Counted from the first letter of the stretch, positions 32,088 through 48,175 are shown. The stretch is 64,000 nt of DNA from Pseudomonas sp. CFBP 13711 (GCF_014842265.1 NZ_JACYVI010000019.1:1-64000), one strand, 5' to 3'. Numbers and translations are program-made. The notes: generated by a model not told the origin, from the sequence alone.

Positions 32088-33482
32088 TCAGACGCTAGCC
32101 TGCGCCCCTTCGAACCACGCCAGTTTTTCCCGCAACTTCACCACTTCGCCCACAATCACCAGGGTCGGCGCATGAACCTCATGCTCCGCCACCAGTTGCG
32201 GCAGATTGGCCAGCGTGCCGGTGAAGACGCGCTGGTTGACTGTGGTGCCCTGCTGAATCAGCGCCGCAGGGGTTTCGGCCGATCGGCCGTGCTTGATCAG
32301 CTGTTCGCAAATGACCGGCAGCCCGATCAGGCCCATGTAGAGCACCAAGGTCTGGGATGGTGAGACCAGGTCTTTCCATGGCAGATCGGTAGAGCCGTTC
32401 TTCAGATGACCGGTCACGAAACGCACGGACTGCGCGTGATCGCGGTGCGTCAGCGGAATGCCGGCATAGGCCGCGCAACCACTGGCCGCCGTGATGCCAG
32501 GTACGACCTGGAAGGGAATGCCGTGGGCCGCCAGTTCTTCGATCTCTTCACCGCCACGGCCGAAGATGAACGGATCACCGCCCTTCAGTCGCACCACGCG
32601 TTTGCCCCGCTTGGCCAGATCCACCAGTTGCTGGTTGATCTGATCCTGGGGCAAGGCGTGATCGGCGCGCTGCTTGCCTACGTAGACGCGGTCAGCGTCG
32701 CGGCGGCACAGATCCAGAATCGCCGGTGCTACCAGGCGGTCGTACAGAACGACATCCGCCTGCTGCATCAAACGCAGCGCGCGGAAGGTCAGCAGATCAG
32801 GATCGCCCGGCCCGGCGCCCACGAGGTACACCTCGCCGGTCGTGGCCGGCGCATCGCCGTCAATCTTTGCCTGCAACAGCCGCTCTGCCTCGGCGCCCTG
32901 CCCGGCCAGTTGCCGGTCAGCAATGGGTCCCTGAAATACATCCTCCCAGAACGCCCGACGCTGCTGAACGTTGGGAAACAGCCCTTTCACCTGATGGCGA
33001 AAGCGCGCGGCCAGACCGGCCAGATGCCCGTAAGTCGGTGGAATCCAGGTTTCGAGCTTGGCGCGGATCAGCCGTGCCAGCACCGGCGCATCGCCACCGC
33101 TGGACACCGCAATCACCAGCGGCGACCGATCGACGATGGCCGGGAAGATCACGCTGCACAGCGCAGGCGCATCCACCACGTTAACCGGCACACCGCGCTG
33201 GCGGGCATCGGCTGACACTTGCGCATTGAGTGGCTCATCGTCGGTGGCGGCAATGATGAGCACGCAACCATTGAGGTCCGACTCGGTGTAGCCGCGCAGA
33301 ATCTCTTCGCCGCCGCTGCGCTCGATCAGCTCGCGCACCTCCGCTCCGATCTCGGGGGCAACCACGCGCAGCACCGCCCCGGAATCAGCCAGCAGGCGAG
33401 ACTTGCGCAAGGCAATCTCGCCGCCGCCCACCACCAGCACCCGAGCGCCCCGAAGGTTATGGAACAGCGGCAGAAATTCCAT
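32088..33482 (-). CDS. cysG: siroheme synthase CysG
   Basis: A 464-residue bifunctional enzyme. The N-terminal part (1-150) is the precorrin-2 dehydrogenase/ferrochelatase with the NAD-binding [20 protein letters not shown]; the C-terminal part (about 215-460) is the SAM-dependent uroporphyrinogen III methyltransferase with [20 protein letters not shown] and [15 protein letters not shown]. It makes siroheme for sulfite and nitrite reductases. It is the last gene of the row rarA-crcB-serS-cysG. Full length for the family. Confidence 0.97.
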   Translation of the reverse strand: MEFLPLFHNLRGARVLVVGGGEIALRKSRLLADSGAVLRVVAPEIGAEVRELIERSGGEEILRGYTESDLNGCVLIIAATDDEPLNAQVSADARQRGVPVNVVDAPALCSVIFPAIVDRSPLVIAVSSGGDAPVLARLIRAKLETWIPPTYGHLAGLAARFRHQVKGLFPNVQQRRAFWEDVFQGPIADRQLAGQGAEAERLLQAKIDGDAPATTGEVYLVGAGPGDPDLLTFRALRLMQQADVVLYDRLVAPAILDLCRRDADRVYVGKQRADHALPQDQINQQLVDLAKRGKRVVRLKGGDPFIFGRGGEEIEELAAHGIPFQVVPGITAASGCAAYAGIPLTHRDHAQSVRFVTGHLKNGSTDLPWKDLVSPSQTLVLYMGLIGLPVICEQLIKHGRSAETPAALIQQGTTVNQRVFTGTLANLPQLVAEHEVHAPTLVIVGEVVKLREKLAWFEGAQASV

Positions 33483-35153
<1,671 letters not shown>

Positions 35154-35154
<1 letters not shown>

Positions 35155-36476
35155 TATTTTCTCCTCTGACGTGGGCTGGCGCGATCGAGCGCCGACAGGT
35201 GTTTGAGCTTTTCGCCGATCTTCAGCTCAAGGCCGCGGGGGACAGGCTGGTAATACTGACGCGGTTCGAGTTCGTCGGGGAAGTAGTCTTCACCCGCCGC
35301 GTAAGCGTCCGGTTCATCATGGGCGTAGCGGTATTCTTCGCCGTAGCCGAGCTGTTTCATCAGCTTGGTCGGCGCGTTGCGCAGGTGCAACGGCACTTCC
35401 AGCGAACCGTGCTCGGTGGCTTCGCGCATGGCCATCTTGAAACCCATGTACACGGCGTTGCTCTTCGGCGCACAGGCCAGATACACAATGGCCTGGGCCA
35501 CGGCCAGTTCGCCTTCCGGACTGCCGAGGCGTTCCTGCACATCCCACGCCGACATGCACAGCGGCAAGGCGCGCGGATCGGCGTTACCGATGTCTTCGCT
35601 GGCCATGCGCACCACGCGCCGCGCCAGATACAGCGGATCACAGCCGCCGTCGATCATCCGCGCGAACCAGTACAACGCGGCATCGGGGTTGGAGCCGCGA
35701 ATGGATTTGTGCAGCGCGGAAATCTGGTCGTAGAACGCTTCGCCGCCCTTGTCGAAACGGCGACGGCTGTCACCGAGCAGGCTTTGCAGCAATTCGGGAT
35801 CGATTTCGCTGCCGTCTTCCGCCAGATCAGACGCATTTTCCAGCAGATTGAGCATCCGCCGACCGTCGCCATCCGCTGCGGCCAGAAGCGTCGTGAACGC
35901 CTCGTCGCCCAGCGTCAGATGCCGATTGCCCAACCCGCGCTCTTCGGTCAGCGCGCGGTTGACCAACTGACGTAGCGCCCCTTCGTCCAGGCTCTTGAGC
36001 ACATAGACCCGGGCGCGTGAGAGCAGCGCGTTGTTCAGTTCGAATGACGGGTTTTCAGTGGTGGCGCCGATGAAGATCAGCGTGCCGTCTTCCACGTAGG
36101 GCAGAAACGCATCCTGCTGCGATTTGTTGAAGCGGTGCACTTCGTCGACGAACAGAATGGTCCGGCGGCCGTACTGACCCGCCTGCTGCTTGGCGATCTC
36201 TACGGCCTGCCGGATCTCTTTGACCCCCGCCAGCACCGCCGACACCGTTTCAAAATGCGCGTCGGAGACTTTCGCCAGCAACCGCGCCAGCGTGGTTTTG
36301 CCCACGCCGGGCGGTCCCCAGAAAATCATTGAATGCAGCGCGCCCTGCTCCAGCGCTTCACGCAGTGGCTTGCCGTGGGCGAGCAGGTGCTGCTGGCCGA
36401 CGTACTCGTCCAGATTGGTCGCTCGCAGGCGGGCGGCCAACGGTTGCGCGATCGGTTCAGTGCTGAACAGGTCCAT
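35154..36476 (-). CDS. rarA: replication-associated recombination protein RarA
   Basis: A 440-residue AAA+ ATPase of the MgsA/WRNIP1 family. Walker A is GPPGVGKTT, Walker B is LFVDEVHRF, and sensor 1 is [10 protein letters not shown]. The C-terminal half is the tetramerisation domain. RarA acts at stalled replication forks. It lies between lolA and crcB, 18 bases after lolA. Confidence 0.97.
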
Positions 36477-36494
36477 GAAACAGGCGAACCCCTT

Positions 36495-37118
36495 TTATTC
36501 CTGAATGACGTCAGCGCCTTTCGGGATCTGGAACTTGAATTTGCTCGCCGCGACAGGCTCGTTGGCCTTGACGCCGGTGAACAGGATATTGGTGCGCTGG
36601 CCGACGCTGTCGATCAGTTGCATGTCGTTGATCATGCCGTTGCGGAACGACAGGCGCAGGCTGTCGAACAGCGTGTCCTTGGATTTAGGCTTGAGCACGA
36701 AGTCGATCACGCCACCCGCTTCCTTGGCAGTGATGTCGAAGCTTTCGCTGATTTTTGATACATCGCCGGACAGCAGCAGTGCTGGGGTCTGGGTCAGACG
36801 CTGGTCGAGGGTCTTGATGGTGACCTGCTCCAGGTCAGGGTCCCACAGGGAAACCTTCTTGCCGTCGGAGACCATCGTTTGCTCCTGCGGCGGGTCGGTG
36901 TGCCAGTAGAACAGGCCCGGGCGCTGCAAGGTCATCTCGCCGGCGGTTTCCTGCAACTGGGTGCCGCCACCGTCGAGGGTGAGCTGGGAGAAACGCCCGC
37001 TCAAGGTTTTCGAGTTTTCCAGCAGTTGGGTCAGGCGCGCCACGTCCTTGCTGTCGGCGTGGGCCGAGACAGCGGAAAAAGCCAGTGCAGATACCAACAG
37101 CATGCGGATAAGACGCAT
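36495..37118 (-). CDS. lolA: outer-membrane lipoprotein carrier LolA
   Basis: A 207-residue periplasmic chaperone that ferries lipoproteins from LolCDE to LolB. The signal peptide [21 protein letters not shown] is followed by [12 protein letters not shown]-like and [20 protein letters not shown] motifs. The start at 37118 is chosen because it opens the signal peptide and follows GAGGA; the longer frame runs back toward ftsK. It would carry the lipoproteins HrcJ, HrpT and Rz1 type only if they are destined for the outer membrane. Confidence 0.96.
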   Translation of the reverse strand: MRLIRMLLVSALAFSAVSAHADSKDVARLTQLLENSKTLSGRFSQLTLDGGGTQLQETAGEMTLQRPGLFYWHTDPPQEQTMVSDGKKVSLWDPDLEQVTIKTLDQRLTQTPALLLSGDVSKISESFDITAKEAGGVIDFVLKPKSKDTLFDSLRLSFRNGMINDMQLIDSVGQRTNILFTGVKANEPVAASKFKFQIPKGADVIQE

Positions 37119-37194
37119 GGGATTCCTCTTTGAGTGTGGTTGAAGCCGGGCGCCGCCGCGGTGGCGACGCCCGGTAACGCATGACCGGGAAGTG

Positions 37195-39609
37195 TCAGTC
37201 ACGCACAGGGGCTGGCGCAATCACTTCGCGCGAGCCGTTGGTGTTCATCGGCGTCACGACGCCCGCGTTTTCCATGGTTTCGATCATCCGCGCGGCGCGG
37301 TTGTAGCCAATCTTCAGCTTGCGCTGCACCGCAGAGATCGACGCACGACGGCTTTCCAGCACGAACTTCACGGCTTCGTCGTACAGCGCATCGCTTTCGC
37401 TGTCTTCGCCATCACCGCCGCCACCGCCACCGTCGATGCCGCTGCCCGGCTCTTCGACGCCGGCCAGGATGTCATCGTTGTAGTTCGGCGTGCCGCGCAG
37501 CTTCCACGCCTCGACCACGCGGTGAACCTCCTCGTCCGACACAAACGCGCCGTGCACACGAATCGGCAGGCTGGTGCCTGGCGGCATGTAGAGCATGTCG
37601 CCGTGCCCGAGCAGTTGTTCAGCGCCGCCCTGATCGATGATGGTCCGGGAATCGATCTTGCTCGATACCTGAAACGCCATGCGCGTCGGGATGTTCGCCT
37701 TGATCAGGCCGGTGATCACGTCCACCGACGGACGCTGGGTCGCGAGGATCAAGTGGATGCCTGCCGCACGGGCCTTCTGCGCGATACGGGCGATGAGTTC
37801 TTCGACCTTCTTGCCGACGATCATCATCATGTCGGCGAACTCGTCCACCACCACAACGATGGTCGGCAGCTTGGTCAGCAGCGGCGCTTCGTCGTGAATG
37901 CTTTCGCGGTGGTACAGCGGGTCGGACAGCGGCGTGCCAGCCTCCTCCGCTTCGCGCACTTTCTGGTTGAAGCCCGACAGGTTACGCACGCCCATCTTGG
38001 CCATCAGTTTGTAGCGGCGTTCCATTTCAGCCACCGACCAGCGCAGGGCGTTGGCGGCGTCTTTCATGTCGGTCACCACCGGGCACAGCAAATGCGGGAT
38101 GCCTTCGTAGATCGACAGCTCGAGCATTTTCGGGTCGATCATGATCAGCTTGGCGTCTTCCGGCCCGGACTTGAACAGGATCGACAGGATCATCGCGTTC
38201 ACGCCCACCGACTTACCGGAACCGGTGGTACCGGCGACCAGCAGGTGCGGCATCTTGGCGAGGTCGGTAATGACCGGCTTGCCGCCGATGTCGTGACCCA
38301 GCGCCAGGGTGACCGGTGATTTCGCGTCGTCGTATTCCGGCGTCGACAGGACCTCGGAGAAACGCACGATCTGACGATCTTCGTTGGGGATTTCGATACC
38401 GACGGTGGTCTTGCCGGGAATGACCTCGACCACACGGACGCTGGTCACTGCCAGGGAGCGCGCCAGGTCTTTCGCCAGGTTCGAGATACGGCTGACTTTC
38501 ACGCCGGCAGCCGGCTGGATTTCGTAACGGGTAATCACCGGGCCGGGGTGAATCGAGTCCACGGTGACTTCGACGCCGAATTCCTTGAGCTTGATCTCCA
38601 GCAGATGACCCACCGCTGCCAGGGATTCAGGCGAATAGTTGAGCTGCTTTTTCTCTGCCGGGTCGAGGATCGAGATCGGCGGCAAGGTGCCTTCTACGGC
38701 GCTGTCGACGAACAACGGCGCCTGTTTCTCTTTCTGTACGCGCTTGCTCGGCTCCGGTGCCCGTGGAGGTGCCGGCGCAATGACGGCGGGCACGTGCTTC
38801 TCGCGGGCGGCCATGTGCTCGGTCAACGCCTGTTCGCGCTCGATCAGGCGCTCCTTGGCTTTGGCTTGCTCCCGTCGATCCGGGGCAACCGGAGCAACTA
38901 CTTCGTCGACACGCATGTCGACTTCACGCAGCTGAGCCACCATCTGCTTGCGCTCGTTGCGCGCGGTCCACCAGCGGTTGAGCGAGCCCGTGAACAATTC
39001 GATCAGGTCCAGGGTGATCTTGCCGGTGTTGTCCATGACCTTGAACCAGGACAGATCGGTGAACACGGTCAGACCGAACAAAAACAAGGCGATGAACAGC
39101 AATGTGCTGCCCTGAACATTCAGCGCGCGCTTGGCCAGATCGCCCAGCACTTCGCCCAGCACGCCACCGGCAGAACCCGGCAGGCCCGATGCCGAATGAA
39201 AGTGCAAGTGCGCCAGCGAAGCGCCGGCGAGTACCAGAAACACCAGACCGATCATGCGCCAGGAAAACAGCCAGCCGCTCCACTGCCACGGCTCATGGCG
39301 ATGGCGGAAAACCTGATAGGCCTTGATCCCCAACAACAGCGGGAAGATGTAGGCGAAGTAGCCGAGGATCATGAACAGGATGTCGGCAGAGTACGCACCG
39401 GCGAAGCCTGCGGCGTTCTGAACCTGGGCAGAATTGCTTGAGCTGCTCGTGTGGCTCCAGCCTGGATCGCCCTGATCGTAGGTCAGTAGCGCCATGATCA
39501 GATACAGACACAGCGCGCCGAACGCGATCAGTGCACCTTCCTTGAGCCGGTAGTGCAGGTGCTGCCGCCAGAGCGGAACGGGGGTGGGTGCTATGGTGGA
39601 TTTCTTCAA
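37195..39609 (-). CDS. ftsK: DNA translocase FtsK
   Basis: An 804-residue septal DNA pump. Four membrane segments lie within the first 210 residues, a charged linker follows (to about 330), then the motor domain with Walker A GTTGSGKS and the FtsK signature, and a C-terminal gamma winged-helix ([20 protein letters not shown]) that reads KOPS sequences. The short linker is usual for pseudomonads. In PAO1 its upstream neighbour is trxB1; here 486 non-coding bases lead directly to aat. Confidence 0.97.
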   Translation of the reverse strand: MKKSTIAPTPVPLWRQHLHYRLKEGALIAFGALCLYLIMALLTYDQGDPGWSHTSSSSNSAQVQNAAGFAGAYSADILFMILGYFAYIFPLLLGIKAYQVFRHRHEPWQWSGWLFSWRMIGLVFLVLAGASLAHLHFHSASGLPGSAGGVLGEVLGDLAKRALNVQGSTLLFIALFLFGLTVFTDLSWFKVMDNTGKITLDLIELFTGSLNRWWTARNERKQMVAQLREVDMRVDEVVAPVAPDRREQAKAKERLIEREQALTEHMAAREKHVPAVIAPAPPRAPEPSKRVQKEKQAPLFVDSAVEGTLPPISILDPAEKKQLNYSPESLAAVGHLLEIKLKEFGVEVTVDSIHPGPVITRYEIQPAAGVKVSRISNLAKDLARSLAVTSVRVVEVIPGKTTVGIEIPNEDRQIVRFSEVLSTPEYDDAKSPVTLALGHDIGGKPVITDLAKMPHLLVAGTTGSGKSVGVNAMILSILFKSGPEDAKLIMIDPKMLELSIYEGIPHLLCPVVTDMKDAANALRWSVAEMERRYKLMAKMGVRNLSGFNQKVREAEEAGTPLSDPLYHRESIHDEAPLLTKLPTIVVVVDEFADMMMIVGKKVEELIARIAQKARAAGIHLILATQRPSVDVITGLIKANIPTRMAFQVSSKIDSRTIIDQGGAEQLLGHGDMLYMPPGTSLPIRVHGAFVSDEEVHRVVEAWKLRGTPNYNDDILAGVEEPGSGIDGGGGGGDGEDSESDALYDEAVKFVLESRRASISAVQRKLKIGYNRAARMIETMENAGVVTPMNTNGSREVIAPAPVRD

Positions 39610-40095
39610 AACGCTTCAATTCCTGCGCGCAAGCGCGAACATCTGATGATTGACTGTGTACGACTGCCTTGACGAAATGGCAGTGCCTTTCCCGAACATC
39701 GGCCTGAATATCGGTCCGACGGTCAGCATGACCACCGGGGAAAACACGACTGCGATAACGCACGCTCGACAGGTGACTTGAAATGAGGTTAAACAACATC
39801 GGCATTGTACGGATTTGCGCGCCGCGCGCTACGTTAGTCTGGCGCGGAGCTTGCCGATCTTCAAGCTTCGACGGCTGCAGACAATTGCGGCACGCATTTT
39901 CTTTGCCGACAAAGGCTTATGACGCGTAGCTACTGGTTCCTTGAACTGTCAAAAGGCCATGCTGGAATGAAGAAATCAAGCGGTCCGACATCCCGGTTCG
40001 ATCAGGCGGCTTGTGACCCCGTTTGCAGCACGGAGTTGCAATTCGCAATGACGACCCGCGCTGACTCCCCTCCCCTCTCGTAAAGTCTGGATGCC
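39610..40095. other. non-coding gap between ftsK and aat
   Basis: 486 bases with stop codons in all frames and no recognisable gene. It must hold the divergent promoters of ftsK and aat. In PAO1 a thioredoxin reductase gene occupies this place; no trace of its CATC active site or FAD motif is readable here. Confidence 0.6.
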
Positions 40096-40785
40096 ATGCT
40101 GACCTGGTTACAACGCGACACCCTTGATTTTCCTGCGCTGGAAAAAGCCATGCGCGAGCCCAACGGACTGCTGGCCGGCGGCGGCGATTTGTCTGCCGAT
40201 CGCCTGATCGCCGCGTACCGCCATGGCTGTTTTCCCTGGTATCAGCAGGGCCAGCCGATTCTGTGGTGGTCGCCGGACCCGCGTACCGTGCTGTTTCCGG
40301 ATGAACTGCATGTGTCGCGCAGTCTGGGCAAGTTGCTGCGCCAGGGGCGTTATCGGGTCACGTTCGATCAGGACTTCCCGGCGGTCATTCAAGCGTGCGC
40401 CGAACCTCGGGCCTACGCAGACGGCACGTGGATAACCGACTCCATGCAGGCGGCCTACATCGAGCTGCACGCGCGTGGGTTCGCCCATAGCGTTGAGGTC
40501 TGGGACGGCGACGCCTTGGTGGGCGGCTTGTATGGATTGGCCATGGGCCAGTTGTTCTTTGGCGAATCCATGTTCAGCCGCGCCGACAACGCTTCAAAGG
40601 TCGGCTTTGCGACGCTGGTCGAACATTTGCAAACGTGGGGATTTGTCCTGATCGATTGCCAGATGCCGACCGAGCACCTGCTAAGCCTTGGCGCTCGGTC
40701 GATTCCACGGCAGATCTTCGCCGACTGTCTGCGCGAACATCTGGATAAGAGCACTTGCGCCGACTGGCTGCCTAGGCGAGTTTGA
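40096..40785 (+). CDS. aat: leucyl/phenylalanyl-tRNA-protein transferase
   Basis: A 229-residue enzyme that adds Leu or Phe to N-terminal Lys or Arg of proteins and so makes N-degrons for ClpS-ClpAP. The family motifs [38 protein letters not shown] and [16 protein letters not shown] are present. It is followed by bpt, and the clpA/clpS genes lie 2 kb away, so most of the N-end rule path is in one place. Confidence 0.97.
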   Translation: MLTWLQRDTLDFPALEKAMREPNGLLAGGGDLSADRLIAAYRHGCFPWYQQGQPILWWSPDPRTVLFPDELHVSRSLGKLLRQGRYRVTFDQDFPAVIQACAEPRAYADGTWITDSMQAAYIELHARGFAHSVEVWDGDALVGGLYGLAMGQLFFGESMFSRADNASKVGFATLVEHLQTWGFVLIDCQMPTEHLLSLGARSIPRQIFADCLREHLDKSTCADWLPRRV

Positions 40786-40833
40786 GTCGGCTGGCATACA
40801 CTCTTAACTCAAGGTTTTTCTCGAGGGTTGATC

Positions 40834-41541
40834 ATGACCGAGCTGGCGCGGCTGAAGTTCTATGCCACTCAACCCCACTCCTGTAGCTACCTGCCCGAGG
40901 AACAAGCCACCACGCTGTTCCTCGACCCCAGCCAGCCGATGGACGTCCAGGTCTATGCCGATCTCTCGGACATGGGGTTTCGCCGCAGTGGCGATCATTT
41001 GTACCGTCCGCACTGCCAGAACTGCAGCGCCTGCGTGCCCGCGCGCATTCCGGTCGGGCTGTTCGTGCCTGATCGTCAGCAGAAACGTATTTTCAGAAGG
41101 AACGCCGACCTCGAAGTGACGAGCACCAAGCCGCATTTCAGTGAGGAGTACTTCGATCTGTATCAGCGCTACATCGAGCAGCGCCATGCGGACGGCGATA
41201 TGTTCCCACCAAGTCGCGACCAGTTTTCCACGTTCCTGGTACGGGACCTGCCGTTCTCGCGGTTTTACGAATTTCGCCTGGAAGGCCGGCTACTCGCCGT
41301 GGCCGTCACTGACCTGCTGCCCAACGGGCTTTCGGCCGTTTACACGTTCTACGAACCCGCCGAAGAGCGCCGCAGCCTGGGGCGTTACGCGATTCTCTGG
41401 CAGATCGCCGAAGCCGCACGCATGCAATTGCATGCCGTGTACCTCGGCTACTGGATAAAGAACTGCAAAAAGATGAATTACAAGACCCAATATCGCCCCA
41501 TCGAGCTGCTCACCAACCAAAGATGGGTCACTCTTTACTGA
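40834..41541 (+). CDS. bpt: aspartate/glutamate leucyltransferase Bpt
   Basis: A 235-residue relative of arginyl-tRNA-protein transferase. Bacterial Bpt members add Leu to N-terminal Asp or Glu. The cysteine-rich [18 protein letters not shown] segment and [21 protein letters not shown] and [15 protein letters not shown] are typical. The start at 40834 has GAGGG upstream; a TTG six bases earlier is unlikely. It is 48 bases after aat. Confidence 0.95.
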   Translation: MTELARLKFYATQPHSCSYLPEEQATTLFLDPSQPMDVQVYADLSDMGFRRSGDHLYRPHCQNCSACVPARIPVGLFVPDRQQKRIFRRNADLEVTSTKPHFSEEYFDLYQRYIEQRHADGDMFPPSRDQFSTFLVRDLPFSRFYEFRLEGRLLAVAVTDLLPNGLSAVYTFYEPAEERRSLGRYAILWQIAEAARMQLHAVYLGYWIKNCKKMNYKTQYRPIELLTNQRWVTLY

Positions 41542-41642
41542 AGCCCTTGGCTTAAACCTCAATTTTCGGGCACAATGCAGCCCGCTTTTGCCTGGCTGCC
41601 GTTTGCACCGGGCCATTCATTGGATACCGAGGGCTTTACTGC

Positions 41643-41861
41643 ATGTCGAAAGAAGACAGCTTCGAAATGGAAGGCACTGTCGTCGACACCCTGCCCAACA
41701 CCATGTTCCGTGTGGAGTTGGAAAATGGGCACGTCGTAACCGCGCACATCTCCGGCAAGATGCGCAAGAACTACATCCGCATTCTTACCGGCGACAAGGT
41801 CCGCGTTGAGCTGACGCCCTACGACTTGAGCAAAGGGCGCATCACTTACCGCGCCCGCTAA
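41643..41861 (+). CDS. infA: translation initiation factor IF-1
   Basis: A 72-residue OB-fold protein: [22 protein letters not shown] ... [28 protein letters not shown]. It occupies the ribosomal A site during initiation. It has full length and normal sequence, with a strong terminator 15 bases later. Confidence 0.98.
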
Positions 41862-41871
41862 CAGGTCTTAA

Positions 41872-41907
41872 CAAAAACGCCCGGCCCATGCCGGGCGTTT
41901 TTGTGTG
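41872..41907 (+). terminator. terminator of infA
   Basis: ACAAAAACGCCCGGC-CCAT-GCCGGGCGTTTTTGT: a symmetric GC-rich stem with A and T runs, able to act on both strands. Confidence 0.92.
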
Positions 41908-41945
41908 CGCGGAATATAGAGGCGGCATCACTCGATCCCACAGAC

Positions 41946-42005
41946 CGCGGCACGTTGCAAAAAAGGCAGAGCACTCGGTCCGTCAGAACGCGGCACGTTG
42001 CAAAA
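41946..42005. repeat. 17-bp direct repeat pair
   Basis: CGCGGCACGTTGCAAAA stands at 41946-41962 and again at 41989-42005. A partial REP-like GTGGGAGCGA follows at about 42010. The 306-base gap between infA and clpA holds nothing else but the terminators at both ends. Confidence 0.7.
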
Positions 42006-42117
42006 GATGTGGGAGCGACCGGGGTGGCGCTCCACCTTGCTCGCAAAAAGGCCCGAAGGGCTTCAAAGTAACATTCTCAAGCCAACCCAAACCAAACCCC
42101 ACAAACCAGCCAGACAC

Positions 42118-42142
42118 AAAAAAGGCGCCAATCGGCGCCTTT
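42118..42142 (-). terminator. terminator of clpA
   Basis: Minus strand: GGCGCC-GAT-TGGCGCC followed by six T residues, 26 bases after the clpA stop. Confidence 0.85.
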
Positions 42143-42167
42143 CAGGTTTGTTGCATCAACCGAAGCG

Positions 42168-44438
42168 TCAGGCCAGTTCAGCCGTGGTTTCGTAATCGAA
42201 CGAGATCTCGCCGTCCTTGATGTCGATGTGTACCACACCGCCATGCTCGGACAACTCGCCGAACAGAATCTCCTCGGCCAGCGGACGCTTGATCTTGTCC
42301 TGGATCAGACGTGCCATCGGGCGTGCACCCATCGCTGCGTCGTAACCCTCCTCGGCCAGATAATCCCTCACCGCGTCGGTCACCTCCAGCAATACGCGCT
42401 TGTCTTCCAATTGCGCCTGAAGCTCGGTGAGGAACTTGTCCACCACGTTCTTGATAACCTCATGGCTGAGGCGACCGAATTGAATGATGGTATCCAGACG
42501 GTTGCGGAATTCCGGCGTAAAGCTCTTCTTGATCACTTCCATCGCATCAGAGGAGTGATCCTGATGGGTGAAACCGATCGAAGCGCGCGCGGCCGTTTCA
42601 GCACCGGCGTTGGTGGTCATGATCACGATCACATTGCGGAAGTCCGCCTTGCGCCCGTTGTTGTCGGTGAGCGTCCCGTGGTCCATCACCTGCAGCAGCA
42701 GGTTAAAGACTTCAGTGTGCGCCTTCTCGATTTCATCGAGCAGCAGCACGCAATGCGGCTGTTTGGTGACGGCTTCGGTCAGCAGACCGCCCTGATCAAA
42801 ACCGACATAGCCCGGCGGCGCACCGATCAGACGCGATACGGTGTGACGCTCCATGTACTCGGACATGTCGAAACGCACCAGCTCGATACCCAGAGCCTTG
42901 GCCAGCTGACGCGCTGCCTCGGTCTTGCCGACACCGGTCGGACCTGCGAACAGGAACGAACCGACAGGCTTGTCCGGGGACTTGAGGCCTGCACGGGACA
43001 ACTTGATCGCGGTGGACAGCGAGTCGATGGCTGCGTCTTGACCAAACACGGTCAGCTTCAGGTCGCGCTCCAGGTTACGCAGCAACTCCTTGTCGGAGCT
43101 GTTGACGTGCTTCGGCGGAATCCGCGCGATCTTCGCGACGATGTCTTCAACCTGCGGCACTTCAATGCGCTTGACGCGCATTTCCACCGGTTGCAGCCGC
43201 TGATAGGCGCCCGCCTCGTCAATCACGTCAATGGCCTTGTCGGGCATGTGACGGTCATTGATGTAGCGCGATGCCAGTTCGGCAGCGGCACGCAGGGCTT
43301 CGTCGCTGTATTCGATATTGTGATGCTGTTCGAAACGGCCCTTCAGACCGCGCAGAATGCCGATAGTGTCTTCGACAGACGGCTCCGAGACGTCGACCTT
43401 CTGGAAACGACGGGCCAGCGCACGGTCTTTTTCGAAGATGCCGCGGAATTCCTGAAACGTGGTCGAACCGATGCAACGGATATCACCCGACGACAGCAAC
43501 GGCTTGAGCAGGTTGGACGCATCCATCACGCCACCGGAGGCAGCGCCGGCACCGATGATGGTGTGGATTTCGTCGATGAACAGGATCGCATGCGGACGCT
43601 TCTTCAACTCGCCGAGCAGCGCCTTGAAGCGCTTCTCGAAATCGCCACGGTATTTGGTACCGGCCAGCAGTGCGCCCAGGTCGAGGGAGTACACGACGCT
43701 GTTGGCCAGCAGATCGGGCACCTGATTGTCGACGATGCGTTTGGCCAGGCCTTCGGCAATGGCGGTTTTACCCACCCCGGCCTCGCCCACCAGCAGCGGG
43801 TTGTTCTTGCGGCGCCGCGCGAGAATCTGAGCGACGCGCTCGACTTCCATCTCGCGCCCTACCAGCGGATCGATGCGGCCTTGACGGGCCAGCTCATTCA
43901 GGTTGCTCGCATAGGCATCCAGAGGATTGCCTGAGGAAGAAGACTCACCGCCCTCGTCATCCTGCATATCTTGCTCACCTTCAGATTGATCGCCATGCCC
44001 CGGCACTTTGGAAATACCGTGGGCGATATAATTGACGACATCGATACGGGCAACGCTCTGCTGCTTGAGCAGGAACACTGCCTGGCTTTCCTGCTCGCTG
44101 AAGATCGCCACCAGCACGTTTGCGCCAGTGACTTCTCGCTTGCCGGAGCTCTGCACATGGAAAACCGCACGCTGAAGAACGCGTTGGAAGCCGAGTGTAG
44201 GTTGGGTCTCGCGATCCTCGTCATGCACGGGGATCAGCGGCGTGGTGGAGTCGATGAACTCCTGGAGGTCGTGTTTGAGTTTGTCGAGGTTTGCGCCGCA
44301 GGCACGCAGTACGGTGGCGGCAGCCTCATTGTCCAATAGGGCCAGCAGGAGGTGCTCGACGGTCATGAACTCATGACGTTTAGAGCGGGCCTCCTTGAAA
44401 GCCAGATTGAGGGTGACTTCGAGCTCACGGTTTAACAT
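42168..44438 (-). CDS. clpA: ClpA, ATPase subunit of ClpAP protease
   Basis: A 756-residue Hsp100 unfoldase. It has an N-terminal Clp-N double repeat (1-145), D1 with Walker [15 protein letters not shown]2 with [12 protein letters not shown], and the ClpP-docking IGL-like region within [19 protein letters not shown]. It unfolds substrates for ClpP, with ClpS steering N-end rule substrates to it. clpS lies just upstream on the same strand. Confidence 0.98.
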   Translation of the reverse strand: MLNRELEVTLNLAFKEARSKRHEFMTVEHLLLALLDNEAAATVLRACGANLDKLKHDLQEFIDSTTPLIPVHDEDRETQPTLGFQRVLQRAVFHVQSSGKREVTGANVLVAIFSEQESQAVFLLKQQSVARIDVVNYIAHGISKVPGHGDQSEGEQDMQDDEGGESSSSGNPLDAYASNLNELARQGRIDPLVGREMEVERVAQILARRRKNNPLLVGEAGVGKTAIAEGLAKRIVDNQVPDLLANSVVYSLDLGALLAGTKYRGDFEKRFKALLGELKKRPHAILFIDEIHTIIGAGAASGGVMDASNLLKPLLSSGDIRCIGSTTFQEFRGIFEKDRALARRFQKVDVSEPSVEDTIGILRGLKGRFEQHHNIEYSDEALRAAAELASRYINDRHMPDKAIDVIDEAGAYQRLQPVEMRVKRIEVPQVEDIVAKIARIPPKHVNSSDKELLRNLERDLKLTVFGQDAAIDSLSTAIKLSRAGLKSPDKPVGSFLFAGPTGVGKTEAARQLAKALGIELVRFDMSEYMERHTVSRLIGAPPGYVGFDQGGLLTEAVTKQPHCVLLLDEIEKAHTEVFNLLLQVMDHGTLTDNNGRKADFRNVIVIMTTNAGAETAARASIGFTHQDHSSDAMEVIKKSFTPEFRNRLDTIIQFGRLSHEVIKNVVDKFLTELQAQLEDKRVLLEVTDAVRDYLAEEGYDAAMGARPMARLIQDKIKRPLAEEILFGELSEHGGVVHIDIKDGEISFDYETTAELA

Positions 44439-44467
44439 AGCTTCACCTCATACCCAAGTGTCCGGCG

Positions 44468-44830
44468 TTAACCGTCCTTCTCGATTTCACAGAGTAGCGG
44501 ATGCTGGCTTTCCCTGGCGTACTGGTTGACCTGCATAGCCTTGGTCTCGGCGATGTCGCGGGTAAACAATCCGCAAACGGCCCGTCCCTCTGTATGGACG
44601 GCCAGCATGACCTTGGTCGCCAGCTCACGATTCAGGTTGAAAAACACCTCGAGCACTTCGACAACGAAATCCATCGGGGTGTAGTCATCGTTGAACAAAA
44701 CCACCTTGTACATAGGCGGCACCTGCAATATCGGCTTGGCTTCCTGTACAGCGGTGCCCGACGCATCGTCCTCATGGGGATGCGGGTCATCCTGATTGAA
44801 TGTTAGTCGAATCTTGCTGATTGCATGCAT
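44468..44830 (-). CDS. clpS: ClpS, N-end rule adaptor
   Basis: A 120-residue adaptor: a flexible N-terminal tail, then the core [20 protein letters not shown] with the N-degron pocket, and [18 protein letters not shown]. It binds N-terminal Leu, Phe, Trp or Tyr, the residues added by Aat and Bpt encoded nearby. It is 29 bases from clpA and divergent from cspD. Confidence 0.97.
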   Translation of the reverse strand: MHAISKIRLTFNQDDPHPHEDDASGTAVQEAKPILQVPPMYKVVLFNDDYTPMDFVVEVLEVFFNLNRELATKVMLAVHTEGRAVCGLFTRDIAETKAMQVNQYARESQHPLLCEIEKDG

Positions 44831-45052
44831 GGTAAAGAAGGTTCACAGAGGACGTGATTGAAATAAGTGGTGGCGGTGATACCGGTTTTCAACTGGACCG
44901 CCGCTTGACCTTGACTATCGGCCAATCGGTGTTACAAACAATAGAACCCACATTGGGTAAAAAGGGTCCGCGCAGTCAACCAAAATTTTTTAGGTCCGGC
45001 GGATGAGAGGTGATGATACTCCCATCGGAGTCCTTTGCAGAGGGATGTGACT

Positions 45053-45319
45053 ATGCTAAGCGGTAAGGTCAAGTGGTTTAACAACGCCAAGGGGTATGGC
45101 TTCATCGTCGAAGATGGCAAGTCCGAGGACCTGTTTGCACACTACTCGGCGATCAGTATGGATGGCTATAAAACCCTGAAGGCCGGACAGCCGGTAAATT
45201 TCGAAATCATCCAGGGACCGAAAGGTCTTCACGCCATTAAAATCAGCGCGAAGATCTCCGCTGATAACCATCAGGCCGTCCCTCATCACGAGAGGCAACC
45301 CGAGGAACAGCGGGCATAG
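45053..45319 (+). CDS. cspD: cold shock domain protein CspD
   Basis: An 88-residue cold shock domain protein with KWFNNAKGYGFI (RNP1) and DLFAHYSAI (RNP2) and a 20-residue charged tail, the CspD layout rather than the shorter CspA. In other bacteria it inhibits replication in stationary phase. The ATG at 45053 follows GAGGG; a TTG upstream is ignored. It is divergent from clpS, the arrangement conserved in pseudomonads and E. coli. Confidence 0.94.
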   Translation: MLSGKVKWFNNAKGYGFIVEDGKSEDLFAHYSAISMDGYKTLKAGQPVNFEIIQGPKGLHAIKISAKISADNHQAVPHHERQPEEQRA

Positions 45320-45365
45320 CGCAACAATCACGCCTGAGCCGGACCGTTCAAGCGCGAGATTCGAT

Positions 45366-45402
45366 AAGCCGGTCAATCCATCAGGGTTGGCCGGCTTTTT
45401 TT
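45366..45402 (+). terminator. terminator after cspD
   Basis: AAGCCGG ... CCGGCTTTTTTT with a loop of about 20 bases; seven T residues follow the stem. Confidence 0.75.
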
Positions 45403-45439
45403 GTGCCTTCGCTGCCCCGTTGCGCGCATCTATCGTGCA

Positions 45440-45690
45440 TCTATATAGGGAAGCGAGCCAACGCAACTGTGGCCCAGGTGCTCCTTTAGTCGAAATCCGC
45501 CTCGTTACGCGTCGGGACGGATTCACACCCGCTAACTGCGACAGGTTGCCGCAGGCCCCGTGGCGCAAGGGCTGCACGGTTTTCCCGGGGAATCCTCACG
45601 CATCCCGAGACCTGCGCAATCGTCCCGGGCACCGCAAAGCCGTCACACGAGTACCGTAGTAATGGCCGGGTGCAGTGATATACTCAGCGC
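45440..45690. ncRNA. possible structured RNA between cspD and idh
   Basis: This stretch has no gene but has dense short complements and a GAGACCTGC block (45607-45615) that resembles the B12-box of cobalamin riboswitches on the plus strand. The other riboswitch core elements could not be matched with confidence. It lies about 230 bases or more upstream of idh. The call is tentative. Confidence 0.25.
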
Positions 45691-45793
45691 CGGTGACCGT
45701 TGGGTCATTGGGGGCCGAACCACCTGAACCCAGGCTTTCAGCCCTCGACAGGCCGGACCGCTACCCGGGTCCGACCGTTTGACGCTCGACTGA

Positions 45794-48142
<2,349 letters not shown>

Positions 48143-48175
48143 GGCGGTAAGCGCTACGCAGTACTGCAAGGATGC

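Noticed and set aside
42228-43934. A 568-codon open frame opposite clpA
   Set aside because: Shadow of clpA, with no start signal and no recognisable domain.
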